Source of the DNA: Sulfurimicrobium sp964552675
GTDB lineage: Bacteria; Pseudomonadota; Gammaproteobacteria; Burkholderiales; Sulfuricellaceae
Reading direction: 5' to 3'
Assembly: GCA_964552675.1 (NCBI GenBank)
Contig: CAZKHJ010000010.1
Span: forward strand, 1-64,000
Length of the DNA: 64,000 nt
The notes under the pieces were generated by a model. That model was given only the letters and a program-made list of their open reading frames with translations, searched no databases and was not told where the DNA came from. A program made the translations under genes and the position numbers. Shown here in pieces: positions 16,393 through 25,978 of this stretch; position 1 is the stretch's first letter, and each line of letters starts with the position of its first letter.

Positions 16393-18314
16393 GATGTTTC
16401 TCCTCGATCGAGACGTTCGATAATCTGATACACGGAAACCCTTTCATCCTTGCCCTTGAGGGCAATCTCGCCCACCGCCTCGGCACGGTAACGCCCCCCC
16501 AGCAGCTTCAGGGTGGATTCTCCAACCAGGATTCGGCAGGCCCTCCCCTCGCCAGCGGGGACAGTAAAGTCCTTATTATAGCTTTCCAGGCGTGAAGCGA
16601 CATTCACGCTGTCGCCAATCACCGTGTATTCCATCCGCTCGCTGCCTCCCAGGCTGCCCGCCACCAGGGGACCGGTAAAAATGCCGACACGAATCCCGAT
16701 CGGTGCCAGTCCGCGCGCGCTCCATAGACGGTTGAGCCGGTCGAGCTCGCTTTCCATGGCCAGCGCGCATTCGACTGCATTGGCCGCATCAGCAGCGATA
16801 TCCGCCTCGGTGTGATGCGCCACCGGCGCACCGAACAGGGCCATGACCGCATCGCCAATATACTTGTTGATCACGCCGTGATGCTGCGCAACCACGCGCG
16901 CCATCGCCTCCATGTACTCATTGAGCCAGTCCATCAGCAACTGGGGCGGCAGTTTTTCGGAAATGGAAGTAAAGCCGCGAATATCGGAGAACAGCACGGT
17001 AGCGGTAATCAGCTGCGAGCGTGGGCGGCCGCCCTGGAGAAACTGTTCACGCTGCTCCCACAAGGTCCGGGCAACGTCATCCGAGACATGGCGCGAAAAA
17101 ATCTGCATCAGCGCCGCGCGCTGCCGCTTTTCCTGGCTGGCCATATAGGAAGCGGCAGACATCGCGCTGAGCAGGAAACCCAGCCCGGGTGGCACCACCG
17201 GTATCCACCAGGTATGCAGAAAAGCGGCGTAATACACGCCACTCAGCAGGGATAGCCCGAGCAGCATGGCGAGCACAAAATTCCTCAGCGCCCGTGCCGC
17301 CAGGGCAAGCCCGCCGCCCAGCAGACACCACAGCCAGATCCAGGCATATTCGGCGGGTTCGCCTGCCACCTTGATGGGAGAAACATCGGCCTGGGCGAAG
17401 CGCAGCAGTTGGCTGACCACGTAACCGAACAGTTCCACGCCATAAATGCGCTGATCGTCGCTCATGCCGTGGCTGTAGGGTGTAAAGAAATAATCGTTGA
17501 TGCTCTTGGCGGTAGTGCCGACGATGACGATTTTGTCCTGGATATCCTCGCGCCGCACCTTACCTTCCAGCAGTTCGGTAACAGTGAAGGTGCGGAATTT
17601 TGCCGGCATCCCGGCATAATCGAGCAGAAACTGGTAGCCGGCCGCATCCGCCTTGACGTAGCCGCCATCGTTCTGCTCGAACGGCGGCACCGTAGTATGT
17701 GCCAGGCGCAAATACTCGGGATGGGCAGGGTCGGCCTCCAGGCCAATGCCGGAGGGCCGGAGATAATGCAGGGCCAGCATCAGCGGGAAGGAATAGCTGA
17801 CATTCTGCCCATCGTCGAGAAACAGCAGGCCGCGCCGCACAATACCGCCGGGGTCATCGATCAGGTCGTTGAAACCCACCTGGTCGCTACCCTGGAGTAC
17901 TTTGGGTGGAGGGATGGGCACCGCGCCGACGCCGCCATATTTGGTGACCCAGACGATATGCGGATTGTTTTTCAGGCTTGCATCCAGGCGTTCCGTGCCC
18001 GGCAGCACGGGATGATCACGGTATTTGTCCATGCCGATCACGCGTGCGCCCTGGGCAGCAAGCCGTTCCAGAACCTGTGCCAGCACCTCGTCGGAAAGCG
18101 GGAATCCCCAGCGCTGCAAGTCCGCCTCGGTTTCAGTCACCAGCGCGATGCGCGAATCGGCCACCACCGCCGGACGCAGCCTGAAGGCAAGATCATAGGC
18201 CATGAGTTCGAGCGCCTGCAGGTTGCCGCTGGCGCGCAAGCCCCACAACAGCAGGAAAACCAGATTGCCCAGCAGCAGGCAGGCAACGAGCGGCGCACGC
18301 AATCGGTCAGGCAC
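16389..18314 (-). CDS. CHASE2-domain class III adenylate cyclase
   Basis: 641-residue membrane cyclase. One membrane helix (about 9-27), a periplasmic CHASE2 sensor (about 30-315), three more helices (about 323-343, 346-366, 370-392) and a cytoplasmic cyclase domain (about 430-620). Metal-binding D444 (F-S-D-I-R-G-F) and D488 (K-Y-I-G-D-A-V) are 44 residues apart as expected, and N571 and R575 in N-V-A-S-R are the transition-state residues. K484 and T564 occupy the base-selecting positions and fit the K/T pair of bacterial adenylate cyclases, so cAMP is the likely product. The start overlaps the CHAT gene stop by one base. Confidence 0.9.
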   Translation of the reverse strand: MPDRLRAPLVACLLLGNLVFLLLWGLRASGNLQALELMAYDLAFRLRPAVVADSRIALVTETEADLQRWGFPLSDEVLAQVLERLAAQGARVIGMDKYRDHPVLPGTERLDASLKNNPHIVWVTKYGGVGAVPIPPPKVLQGSDQVGFNDLIDDPGGIVRRGLLFLDDGQNVSYSFPLMLALHYLRPSGIGLEADPAHPEYLRLAHTTVPPFEQNDGGYVKADAAGYQFLLDYAGMPAKFRTFTVTELLEGKVRREDIQDKIVIVGTTAKSINDYFFTPYSHGMSDDQRIYGVELFGYVVSQLLRFAQADVSPIKVAGEPAEYAWIWLWCLLGGGLALAARALRNFVLAMLLGLSLLSGVYYAAFLHTWWIPVVPPGLGFLLSAMSAASYMASQEKRQRAALMQIFSRHVSDDVARTLWEQREQFLQGGRPRSQLITATVLFSDIRGFTSISEKLPPQLLMDWLNEYMEAMARVVAQHHGVINKYIGDAVMALFGAPVAHHTEADIAADAANAVECALAMESELDRLNRLWSARGLAPIGIRVGIFTGPLVAGSLGGSERMEYTVIGDSVNVASRLESYNKDFTVPAGEGRACRILVGESTLKLLGGRYRAEAVGEIALKGKDERVSVYQIIERLDRGETS

Positions 18315-20566
18315 TACAGCCAGTTACCTATGAGCAGGAAGGGAGACCAGTAGCTGGGGTGGCTGAAGCGCTTGTCCGCCAGCATCCGGAGCTGGGCATT
18401 CTGCAGGGCATGGGCCTTGCTCATGCCGGGCTGCCGGAGCTGGGCATAGAATTCGGCCACCAGCATGGAAGCCGACTGGTCGTTGATGAACCACAGCGAA
18501 GCCAGGGCGCTGCTCGCTCCTGCCTTGACCGCCACCCCTGCCAGTCCCAGCGCGGCACGGTCGTCGCCAGCCGCGGTCTGGCAGGCGCTGAGCGTCAGGA
18601 GCGAAATCGGCTGGTCGCGGTAGCGGCTGGGTGAAATCAGCTTCTCCAGGCTGTCCATGGTCAACTTGCCGTCATAGGCGAGCAGGAAGGTCTGCCTCAC
18701 ATCGCTCTCGAACTGCCCGTGCGAAGCGATGTGCACCACGCTGTAGGGATTCTGGCCCAGCTCAGATTCCACCTTGCCCACGACATATTCCTGGTCCTTC
18801 AGCACCTTGCCGCGATAAAGCTGGCCCACTGCCTGCAATTCCGCTTCCACGTTGGGCAATTCCGAAAATCCCTGCACTGCCTGGGTGAGCCCGTTGAGCA
18901 AGGCACGCGGGGATTTCTCCACGGGCATCGCCTGGATGTCGGTCAGGGCCAGGCTGGGTGTGGTGGCAACCGCATAGTGCGCCACCAGAAAAGCCTGGCC
19001 GTCATGCAGGGCGCTCATGGGGATGGTGCGCAGGGCGCCATCGGGCACGAACACCAGGGTCTTGACGCCATGGGCGGCCAGTTCGCCTTCCAGCGGGCGC
19101 AGCAGCCAGCCATACAGCTCCTGGCTATAGGGCAGATATTCCCGCGTGGTGCGTTTTTCCAGCCGGGCTCGGAAATTCCTGACGCTTTCGACCACCTGCC
19201 GTGAAGGAACAGGCACCGTAAACTGGCGCATGCCATCGGCAAAATCGGCGATCAGCTCCAGCCGGTCGGGCAGCAGAATGGGGTACACCACCGCAACGTC
19301 AGCGCCCAGGCGTGCAGACTCCTTGATCCGGCCCTGCCGGGCGGCAACGCAACTGTCCTGGAAGTAATCCTGCAATTCCGCGGCCTTGGAAAGCTCGATG
19401 GTATTGCGCGCCTCTCCCAGCAGCCGCTGCTTGCGCTCGCCTCCTGGGACACCCGCAGCGCGGCGCAGCAACAGGTCTGCCAGCTCGAAATACAGAGGGC
19501 CAAGCACTTCACGGAAGGATGACTGACCCCCGGCACCTGTCACCGGCAGGTCGGCACGAATGGACTGGAGATGGTGCATTGCCAGGCGGTAGTCGGCAAT
19601 CGCACCCTCTGCATCCTGCTGCCGGTTTTTCAACCGTCCCAGTTGCCAGTACCAGCGATAGGCCATTTCTGGCGCATCGACCTGCTGCAGCGCAGCAATG
19701 GCGCGCCGGTTGAGCTCGTGGGCATCGGCATCGCGCCCCTGCCGCTCATAAAGCTGGGCCAGATAACCCAGGGCATAGGAGCGGGCACGGGCATCACCGG
19801 TTGCATCTGCCACCTTGAGCGCTTCCATCAGCAGCTCATAGGCACGGGACTGGCTATCCTCGGCTGCCTGACGGCCATGAAACTGGGCCAGGGAAAGCAG
19901 CAGAAAGGCTTTGTCGTGGCTGTTTTCCTGCGTGGCCACCAGATCATGCGCCTCCCTGGCAAGCGCCAGCGCGTGCCTGTTGTCGCCAGCCGCAGCCGCC
20001 ACACGCGCGGCATTGGCCAGCGCCTGGGCGCGCAGCAGGGGCTGGCCGGCCTGACGGCCGGACGCCGCACCCTGTTCATAGGCTGCCAGCGCCTCTCGCT
20101 GCTGCTCGCGCGCGGCATGCAGGTTGCCAAGGTTGATATGGATCGCAGCCAGGAGGTCATGACGCGCCAGCTTCTGCGCCAGCGCCAAGGCCTGGGTGAG
20201 ATTCTTTTCGGCCTCGGCGGAGTTGCCCCTGGCCAGGGCAATGCTGCCCAGGCCATTCAGGATCGCCGCCCGTGAGCCATCGTCCTGTACCGCCAGGGCC
20301 AGCGGCAGCGCCTCATCCAGCACCGTGCCCGCCTGTTGGTAACGGCCCAGGGCGCGCAGCGATTCAGCCTTGCCCAGCAGCATCCGGAGCCGCGCCTGCC
20401 CCCCCGGATTTGCCGATTGCTCCCACTGCGCCGCAGCCTGCTCGAAATCACCCAGCTGGTGGAGCCGGGCGGCATCGCTACCGCTGGACGGAGCAGCAAT
20501 GGCTGTAGCGGAAATCAGCAAGCCGACAACCGCAGCAACAGCGGGCAAACGGGGCAGGGAATACAT
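18314..20566 (-). CDS. CHAT-domain protease with TPR repeats, exported
   Basis: 750-residue protein: signal peptide (1-25, cut after A-I-A), about eight TPR-like helical repeats (30-340), a linker, and a C-terminal CHAT domain (about 470-750). The caspase/separase-type dyad is intact: H616 in I-A-S-H-G and C662 in L-S-A-C-Q-T. The ATG at 20566 is chosen for its strong GAAGGAGGT ribosome site; a longer frame adds 15 residues. The signal peptide suggests a periplasmic protease. It is divergent from the TpsA gene and followed by the cyclase and DUF928 genes. Target is unknown; the neighbouring exoprotein is the obvious candidate. Confidence 0.9.
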   Translation of the reverse strand: MYSLPRLPAVAAVVGLLISATAIAAPSSGSDAARLHQLGDFEQAAAQWEQSANPGGQARLRMLLGKAESLRALGRYQQAGTVLDEALPLALAVQDDGSRAAILNGLGSIALARGNSAEAEKNLTQALALAQKLARHDLLAAIHINLGNLHAAREQQREALAAYEQGAASGRQAGQPLLRAQALANAARVAAAAGDNRHALALAREAHDLVATQENSHDKAFLLLSLAQFHGRQAAEDSQSRAYELLMEALKVADATGDARARSYALGYLAQLYERQGRDADAHELNRRAIAALQQVDAPEMAYRWYWQLGRLKNRQQDAEGAIADYRLAMHHLQSIRADLPVTGAGGQSSFREVLGPLYFELADLLLRRAAGVPGGERKQRLLGEARNTIELSKAAELQDYFQDSCVAARQGRIKESARLGADVAVVYPILLPDRLELIADFADGMRQFTVPVPSRQVVESVRNFRARLEKRTTREYLPYSQELYGWLLRPLEGELAAHGVKTLVFVPDGALRTIPMSALHDGQAFLVAHYAVATTPSLALTDIQAMPVEKSPRALLNGLTQAVQGFSELPNVEAELQAVGQLYRGKVLKDQEYVVGKVESELGQNPYSVVHIASHGQFESDVRQTFLLAYDGKLTMDSLEKLISPSRYRDQPISLLTLSACQTAAGDDRAALGLAGVAVKAGASSALASLWFINDQSASMLVAEFYAQLRQPGMSKAHALQNAQLRMLADKRFSHPSYWSPFLLIGNWL

Positions 20567-20610
20567 GTTCGGGAAACCTCCTTCTCGTGGCTGGAGGATG
20601 GAATGCAACA

Positions 20611-20639
20611 AATTTACCCCAGGGCTGGCGCTTTATCAA
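20611..20639 (-). promoter_or_regulatory. Candidate sigma70 promoter for the CHAT operon
   Basis: On the minus strand: TTGATA (-35, 20634-20639), 17-base spacer, TAAATT (-10, 20611-20616). The -35 matches 5 of 6 and the -10 4 of 6. It would give a leader of about 38 bases before the CHAT start. The gap between the two divergent genes is only 192 bases. No clear CRP-like site was seen in it. Confidence 0.5.
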
Positions 20640-20720
20640 TGCAATCTGCTAAATTGGAAGCACTTAAGGATCCTGTAGTCGTCAATCAGACTATGGGACA
20701 TTCATCCGCCGACAAAAAAC

Positions 20721-20735
20721 GCGAACAGGGTTCGC
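20721..20735 (+). promoter_or_regulatory. Small hairpin upstream of the TpsA start
   Basis: GCGAAC-AGG-GTTCGC, a 6-base stem with a 3-base loop, ends 24 bases before the TpsA ATG. It may affect translation of the exoprotein mRNA; no function is known. Confidence 0.3.
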
Positions 20736-20758
20736 TCCATGAGCGGGGACATGCTGCC

Positions 20759-23700
20759 ATGAATGTACCGTCTTTTCGCCTGAAATCCCTCCACTGCGCG
20801 CTGCTGCTGTCTTTTGGCTATTCACTGTGTGCTCACGCCGCCATCACTCTGGACGGCAGCGTAGGGCCCGGCGGCAATCTGACCGGACCGAACTATGCCA
20901 TCACCGCCGATCTCGGCCGGCAGCTGGGCGCCAACCTGTTTCACAGTTTTGGCACATTCAATCTGGGCAGCGGGGAAAGCGCCACCTTCAGCGGGCCGGG
21001 CAGCATCGCCCATATCATCGGGCGCGTCACGGGGGGGGGCGTCTCCACCATTGACGGACTGCTGCGCTCGACCATCCCGGGCGCCAGCCTCTACCTGATC
21101 AACCCGAACGGGCTGATTTTCGGGCCCAACGCAGCACTGGACCTGGGCGGATCGTTTTACGCCGGGACTGCCAGTTACATCAGCCTTGCCGATGGAGGGC
21201 GTTTTGATGCCGCCACGCCTGCCAGCAGCATCCTCACCTCCGCGCCGCCAGCAGCCTTCGGCTTTCTTTCCGCTCCGGCGCCGATCAGCCTGCACGGCGC
21301 CGGGCTAACCGTCGCCCAGGGCCAGAATCTCTCCCTCATTGGCGGAAACATCACCCTCGACAATGCGGCCTGGGCATGGGCGCCGGGGGGCCGGGTCACA
21401 CTGACCAGCGGCGCATCCCCAGGCGAGATCGGGCTGAACGGAAACAACATTTTCACCAGTGGCGGAAGCATCGCATTACACGATGGCAGCCAGGCCAATG
21501 TCAGCGGGAGCGGGGTTGGCGGTTCGATCGTGATTCGAGGCGGCCGCCTGCAGCTGGAAGGCTCCTACCTGGTCGCGGAGACCGAAAACCGGGACGGCGG
21601 TTCGATCGATGTCGCAGTCACGGGGGATGTCGGCATCTCTTCCGGAGGCTGGATCACCACCAGCACCAGCGGAACAGGGCGGGGCGGTGATGTACGGATC
21701 AGCGCCGGGGGAGCGATCACGCTTTCCGGACGGGGCAGCGATGGCAGCTACAGCGCCATTCGCGCCAACACCACAGGAACGGGCAATGCCGGCGGGATCG
21801 CATTGATTGCGCCGGACATCATCCTCGACGAAGGCCTGATCCAGTCCCTGACCATAGGCGAAAGCGGCGGACCGGCACAGTATGGCAGTGGCGGCGGCAT
21901 TTCGCTCCAGACCAGCCGCCTGGCAATGCGAAACGGCGGCCAGATGGACAGCGGCAGCCGTAGTGGAAGCAATGGCAACGGCGGCAGCGTCGAGATTGAT
22001 GCCAGCGAATCGGTCGTGATCAGCGGTATCAGTGCAGACGGTTATGCCAGCCTGATTTTCTCCAGCGTACAGGGTGATGGCAACGGCGGCCACATTGCCA
22101 TTCGTGCCCCCGAAGTGCGGCTGGAAAATGGCGCCCAGCTTGCTGTTTCCACCAGTGGCGCGGGTGAGGGTGGTTTCATCCAGGTGGAAAGCTCGCGCAT
22201 GAGCATTACCGGTGGCGCCAGAATCGCCGCCAATACCAGCGGCAGCGGCGCGGGCGGCTATGTGGAAATCAGCGCCACCGACGCCCTCACCATCGCAGGG
22301 CGGGGAACAGATGGCGAATACAGCGCAATCCGCGCCAATACCAACGGACCCGGCCAGGGAGGATCGATCCGGCTCGACAGCGGAGTTCTGACGGTGGACT
22401 CCGGGCTGGTCCAGACCATCAGCCTGGGCGCACAGACCAGCGGTGACGGCGGAAATATCAGCATCAACGCCGGCCAGCTCGCCCTGCTCCGGGGCGGACA
22501 GCTGGACAGCGGCAACCGAGGGGGAAGCAGCGGGCAGGGCGGAAACATCGAGATTCACGCCAGCCAGTCCGTCCTGCTTGATGGCAGCCATCCCACCGAA
22601 GGCCACCCTTCCGCCATTTTTGCCAATACCTCAAGCGCTGGACTGGGCGGACACGTATTCATCAGCGCGCCCCAGGTCAGCGTGGAAAACGGCGCCCGGA
22701 TCAATGCCGCCACAGCGGGCAGCGGATCGGGCGGCCTGGTACGGATCGAGGCACAGCAGCTGGAGCTGTTGAATGGCGGGCGCATTATTGCCAGCACCAG
22801 CGGATCGGGCGAAGGCGGTTCCGTGGAAATTGCCGCCAGCGATTCGGTGGTGCTGGCCGGGCACGATACCAGCGGCAACCGCAGCGGCATTTACGCCAGC
22901 GCTTCGAGCACCGGCCATGGCGGGCACATCCAGATCCAGGCTGGCACACTGCTGGCCGATGACGGCATGATCGAGGCCTCGACCTCGGGGCAGCTGGCAG
23001 GGGGAATACAAAACGGCAATGCCGGCCTGATCTCCCTTGAGCTTGCCAGGCTGATCCTGGTCAATGGCGGCCAGATCGAAAATGGCAGCCAGTCGGGCAG
23101 CAACGGCAATGGCGGAGGCATCCGGGTGGTGGCGAACGAATCCGTCCTGATGTCGGGCACGAACAATCTGGGTGAGGCCAGCGGCATTTCCGGACAAACC
23201 AGCGGACCAGGCAGCGGCAGCAACATTACGCTCTCCAGTCCGCTCGTGACGCTCGACAACGGTGCCGTGTTCACTGCATCGACTTCAGGCAGCGGTCATG
23301 GCGGCGACATCCGGATTGACGCCGAGCGTCTGGCGGTCAACCGGGGCGCAATGATCAGCACCAGCACATTTGGCGCCGGCAGCGGCGGCTCGGTCAACAT
23401 CAACGCCAGCGTTTCCATTGATGTCGCCAGCGGCGGCGGCAGCGAGTTTGGCGTGATTCGCGCCAATACCTCCGGCAGTGGCGCTGGCGGCTCGGTGAAC
23501 CTGCAAACCGGGCGGCTGACTGTGGACGATGGCGCCGTCCAGGCCCTGAGCTCAGGCCTGGGCAATGCCGGCAACATCACCATCGGCGCCAGCGAAGTGG
23601 CCGTGATCAATGGCGGTCAAATCAGCAGCAGCACCCGCCACCCCCTCGGCGGCAATGGCGGCAACGTCGAAATCACGGCGCTCGACAAGATCACAGTGTC

Positions 23701-25978
23701 TGGTTACAGCCCCGGCTATCCCGATTTCGTCAGCGGCATTTTTGCCAACTCCTCGGGCATCGGTACCGGCGGCAGCATCCAGCTTATCGCGCCACTGGTG
23801 ACGATCGCCAGCAACGGCACGATCCAGGCATCCACCACCGGCAGCGGGGACGGGGGCGCCATCGGGATTGAGACCCGGCGCCTGGAAATTCTTTCCGGCG
23901 GCACGCTCAGCAGCGGTACCTACGGTTCAGGCTGGGGCGGTTCGGTCATGGTCAATGCCTCCGAATCGATTCTCGTCGCGGGCCGGAACAGCGAGGATCT
24001 GCCCAGCACCATCCGTGCCAATACCGGTGGCAGCGGCAATGGCGGCAACATCTCCCTGACCTCCCCGCTGCTGGTGGTAGACAACGGCAGCGTGCAGGCC
24101 ATGACCTATGGCGCTCTGCCAAACGGGGTACGCAATGGCGACGGCGGCAATATTTTTGCCAGTGTCGGGCGGCTGGAGGTGCTGAATGGCGGGTTTATCG
24201 ACAGCAGCAGCATCAGTTCCAGCACCGGCAATGGCGGCAACATCGATATCGAAGCCAGCGGGGCCATCGTACTGTCCGGTGCCGAAAGCGGCCTGTTTGC
24301 CAATGCCAGAGGCAGCGGCAATGGCGGGTATATTTTCGCTTCCGCACCGCAAATACGGATCGAGGACGGCGCAAAAATTCAGGCGCTCACCACCAGCTCG
24401 GGAACGGGCGGCTTCATCATGCTCAAGGGGGACCAGCTGAACCTGTCGCATGGCGGCTCTGTCAGCGCAGGCGCAAGCGGCGTGGGTGCGGGCGGTTACA
24501 TCAACATCGACATGAGCGAAAGCATCAGCGTATCCGGCCAGAACGCAGCAGGGGACTGGAGCGGCATTCGCGCCAGCACACTGGGCGAAGGAAATGGCGG
24601 CTTCATCATGCTGCATGCGCCACAGGTCAGAGTGGACAATGGGGTGATCCAGGCGCTGACCTACGGCGAACTGGCAGGAGGAACCGGCAACGGCAATGCA
24701 GGTGACATCATGATCGAGGCCAATGGCCTGACCGTGGCCAATGGCGGCCAGATCGACAGCAGCAGCCGCGCCGGAAGCAGCGGGAATGGCGGCAGTATCC
24801 TGGTGCAGGCCAATGACTTCATCGACATTTCCGGTAAAGGCAGTGCCTATCCCAGCGCCATTTTTGCCAATACCTTCGGTAGCGGGGAGGGCGGTTACAT
24901 CTACCTCAAAACACCACAACTGACAGTGCGTGATGGCGCCCTGCTCCAGGCAGGCACGGAGGGAAGCGGCGCGGGTGGTTTCATCATGGCCGAGGTCGGG
25001 AAACTCGATGTGCGTGGCGGCGGCAGCATCAGCGCCTCAACCTTTGGCGCAGGGGAGGGCGGATATATCCTGATTACCGCCAGTGAATCGGTCGAACTAT
25101 CGGGCAGGGACAACAGTGGCAGCATCAGCTCGATTACCGCCCGCACTGACGGTAGCGGCAACGGCGGTTACATCCTGATCCAGACACCAAAACTGTCGCT
25201 GAATGGCGCAGAGATCGCCTCGAGCAGCAGCGGCAGCGGCCAGGGCGGACGGATCGGGATCGAGGCTGGCAACCGCCTTGCACTGGAAAATGGTGCAAAA
25301 ATTGAATCCCGTGGCGATGGAACCGGCGATGCGGGCAGCATCCTGATCCAGGCCGGGGTTTTCGATAGCCGCCACAGCCAGGTCACTACCGAGGCCGCTT
25401 CCGCCGGCGGCGGCAACATTGAAATCAGCGCCACTAGCATACGCCTCTCCAACCAGAGCGCAATCAGCGCCACGGTTGGTGGCGGCTACGGTGATGGTGG
25501 CAACGTCACGTTGAACGCCCGCGGCATTGCCGCAGTGGAGAACAGCGACATTACCGCACGCGCCGACCAGGGTTTTGGCGGGCGCATCACCATCAATGCC
25601 GATGCCTTCCTGCGCGCCGCCGATATCGACCTTGATGCCTCATCCAATGTCATCGGCAACGAAGGCGTGGTGGAAGTCAATGCGCCCAAACTGGATATCA
25701 GCGGCAGCCTGGTCGTCCTCCCGGCAAATTTCCTCGATGCCAGCAGCCTGCTCAATGATCCGTGTGCGATTGGCCATGCCGGCCAGGCCAGCAGTTTTGT
25801 GATTCGCAGTCGCGGCGGCATCCCGGCACAACCGGATGCCGTCCTGCCCCCCACCCTGCAACCTGAACCATCCGCGTCACCCAACGACAAAACCTCACAG
25901 CTGTGGCACATGCCCCGTCTGGCAGCAGGCATGGCAGACTGCAAACAGACCACTGGCTGGAAAGAAAACCGCTTATGA
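20759..25978 (+). CDS. Two-partner-secretion exoprotein TpsA (filamentous haemagglutinin-like)
   Basis: 1739-residue secreted protein. Signal peptide cut near A-H-A (residues 25-27), then a TPS domain (about 28-260) with the N-P-N-G motif at 115-118 needed for TpsB recognition. The body is a long beta-helix of Gly/Ser/Asn-rich repeats in which segments such as G-S-G-x-G-G, N-G-G-x-I and A-N-T-x-G recur dozens of times. The C-terminus has N-D-P-C-A (Cys1669) followed by S-S-F-V and R-S-R-G-G-I-P (1683-1689), a tail type seen in cyanobacterial TPS proteins. The start at 20759 follows the signal peptide; the open frame extends back into the CHAT gene without meaning. The stop overlaps the TpsB start. 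Confidence 0.9.
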   Translation: MNVPSFRLKSLHCALLLSFGYSLCAHAAITLDGSVGPGGNLTGPNYAITADLGRQLGANLFHSFGTFNLGSGESATFSGPGSIAHIIGRVTGGGVSTIDGLLRSTIPGASLYLINPNGLIFGPNAALDLGGSFYAGTASYISLADGGRFDAATPASSILTSAPPAAFGFLSAPAPISLHGAGLTVAQGQNLSLIGGNITLDNAAWAWAPGGRVTLTSGASPGEIGLNGNNIFTSGGSIALHDGSQANVSGSGVGGSIVIRGGRLQLEGSYLVAETENRDGGSIDVAVTGDVGISSGGWITTSTSGTGRGGDVRISAGGAITLSGRGSDGSYSAIRANTTGTGNAGGIALIAPDIILDEGLIQSLTIGESGGPAQYGSGGGISLQTSRLAMRNGGQMDSGSRSGSNGNGGSVEIDASESVVISGISADGYASLIFSSVQGDGNGGHIAIRAPEVRLENGAQLAVSTSGAGEGGFIQVESSRMSITGGARIAANTSGSGAGGYVEISATDALTIAGRGTDGEYSAIRANTNGPGQGGSIRLDSGVLTVDSGLVQTISLGAQTSGDGGNISINAGQLALLRGGQLDSGNRGGSSGQGGNIEIHASQSVLLDGSHPTEGHPSAIFANTSSAGLGGHVFISAPQVSVENGARINAATAGSGSGGLVRIEAQQLELLNGGRIIASTSGSGEGGSVEIAASDSVVLAGHDTSGNRSGIYASASSTGHGGHIQIQAGTLLADDGMIEASTSGQLAGGIQNGNAGLISLELARLILVNGGQIENGSQSGSNGNGGGIRVVANESVLMSGTNNLGEASGISGQTSGPGSGSNITLSSPLVTLDNGAVFTASTSGSGHGGDIRIDAERLAVNRGAMISTSTFGAGSGGSVNINASVSIDVASGGGSEFGVIRANTSGSGAGGSVNLQTGRLTVDDGAVQALSSGLGNAGNITIGASEVAVINGGQISSSTRHPLGGNGGNVEITALDKITVSGYSPGYPDFVSGIFANSSGIGTGGSIQLIAPLVTIASNGTIQASTTGSGDGGAIGIETRRLEILSGGTLSSGTYGSGWGGSVMVNASESILVAGRNSEDLPSTIRANTGGSGNGGNISLTSPLLVVDNGSVQAMTYGALPNGVRNGDGGNIFASVGRLEVLNGGFIDSSSISSSTGNGGNIDIEASGAIVLSGAESGLFANARGSGNGGYIFASAPQIRIEDGAKIQALTTSSGTGGFIMLKGDQLNLSHGGSVSAGASGVGAGGYINIDMSESISVSGQNAAGDWSGIRASTLGEGNGGFIMLHAPQVRVDNGVIQALTYGELAGGTGNGNAGDIMIEANGLTVANGGQIDSSSRAGSSGNGGSILVQANDFIDISGKGSAYPSAIFANTFGSGEGGYIYLKTPQLTVRDGALLQAGTEGSGAGGFIMAEVGKLDVRGGGSISASTFGAGEGGYILITASESVELSGRDNSGSISSITARTDGSGNGGYILIQTPKLSLNGAEIASSSSGSGQGGRIGIEAGNRLALENGAKIESRGDGTGDAGSILIQAGVFDSRHSQVTTEAASAGGGNIEISATSIRLSNQSAISATVGGGYGDGGNVTLNARGIAAVENSDITARADQGFGGRITINADAFLRAADIDLDASSNVIGNEGVVEVNAPKLDISGSLVVLPANFLDASSLLNDPCAIGHAGQASSFVIRSRGGIPAQPDAVLPPTLQPEPSASPNDKTSQLWHMPRLAAGMADCKQTTGWKENRL

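Noticed and set aside
17409..18353. 314-residue open frame opposite the CHASE2 gene
   Set aside because: Antisense shadow; no motif, no ribosome site.
20336..20758. Upstream extension of the TpsA frame
   Set aside because: It runs through the CHAT gene on the other strand and would bury the signal peptide.
21400..25400. Regular short repeats that might be a CRISPR or satellite array
   Set aside because: They are protein-level Gly/Ser repeats of the TpsA beta-helix with no constant repeat and spacer lengths.
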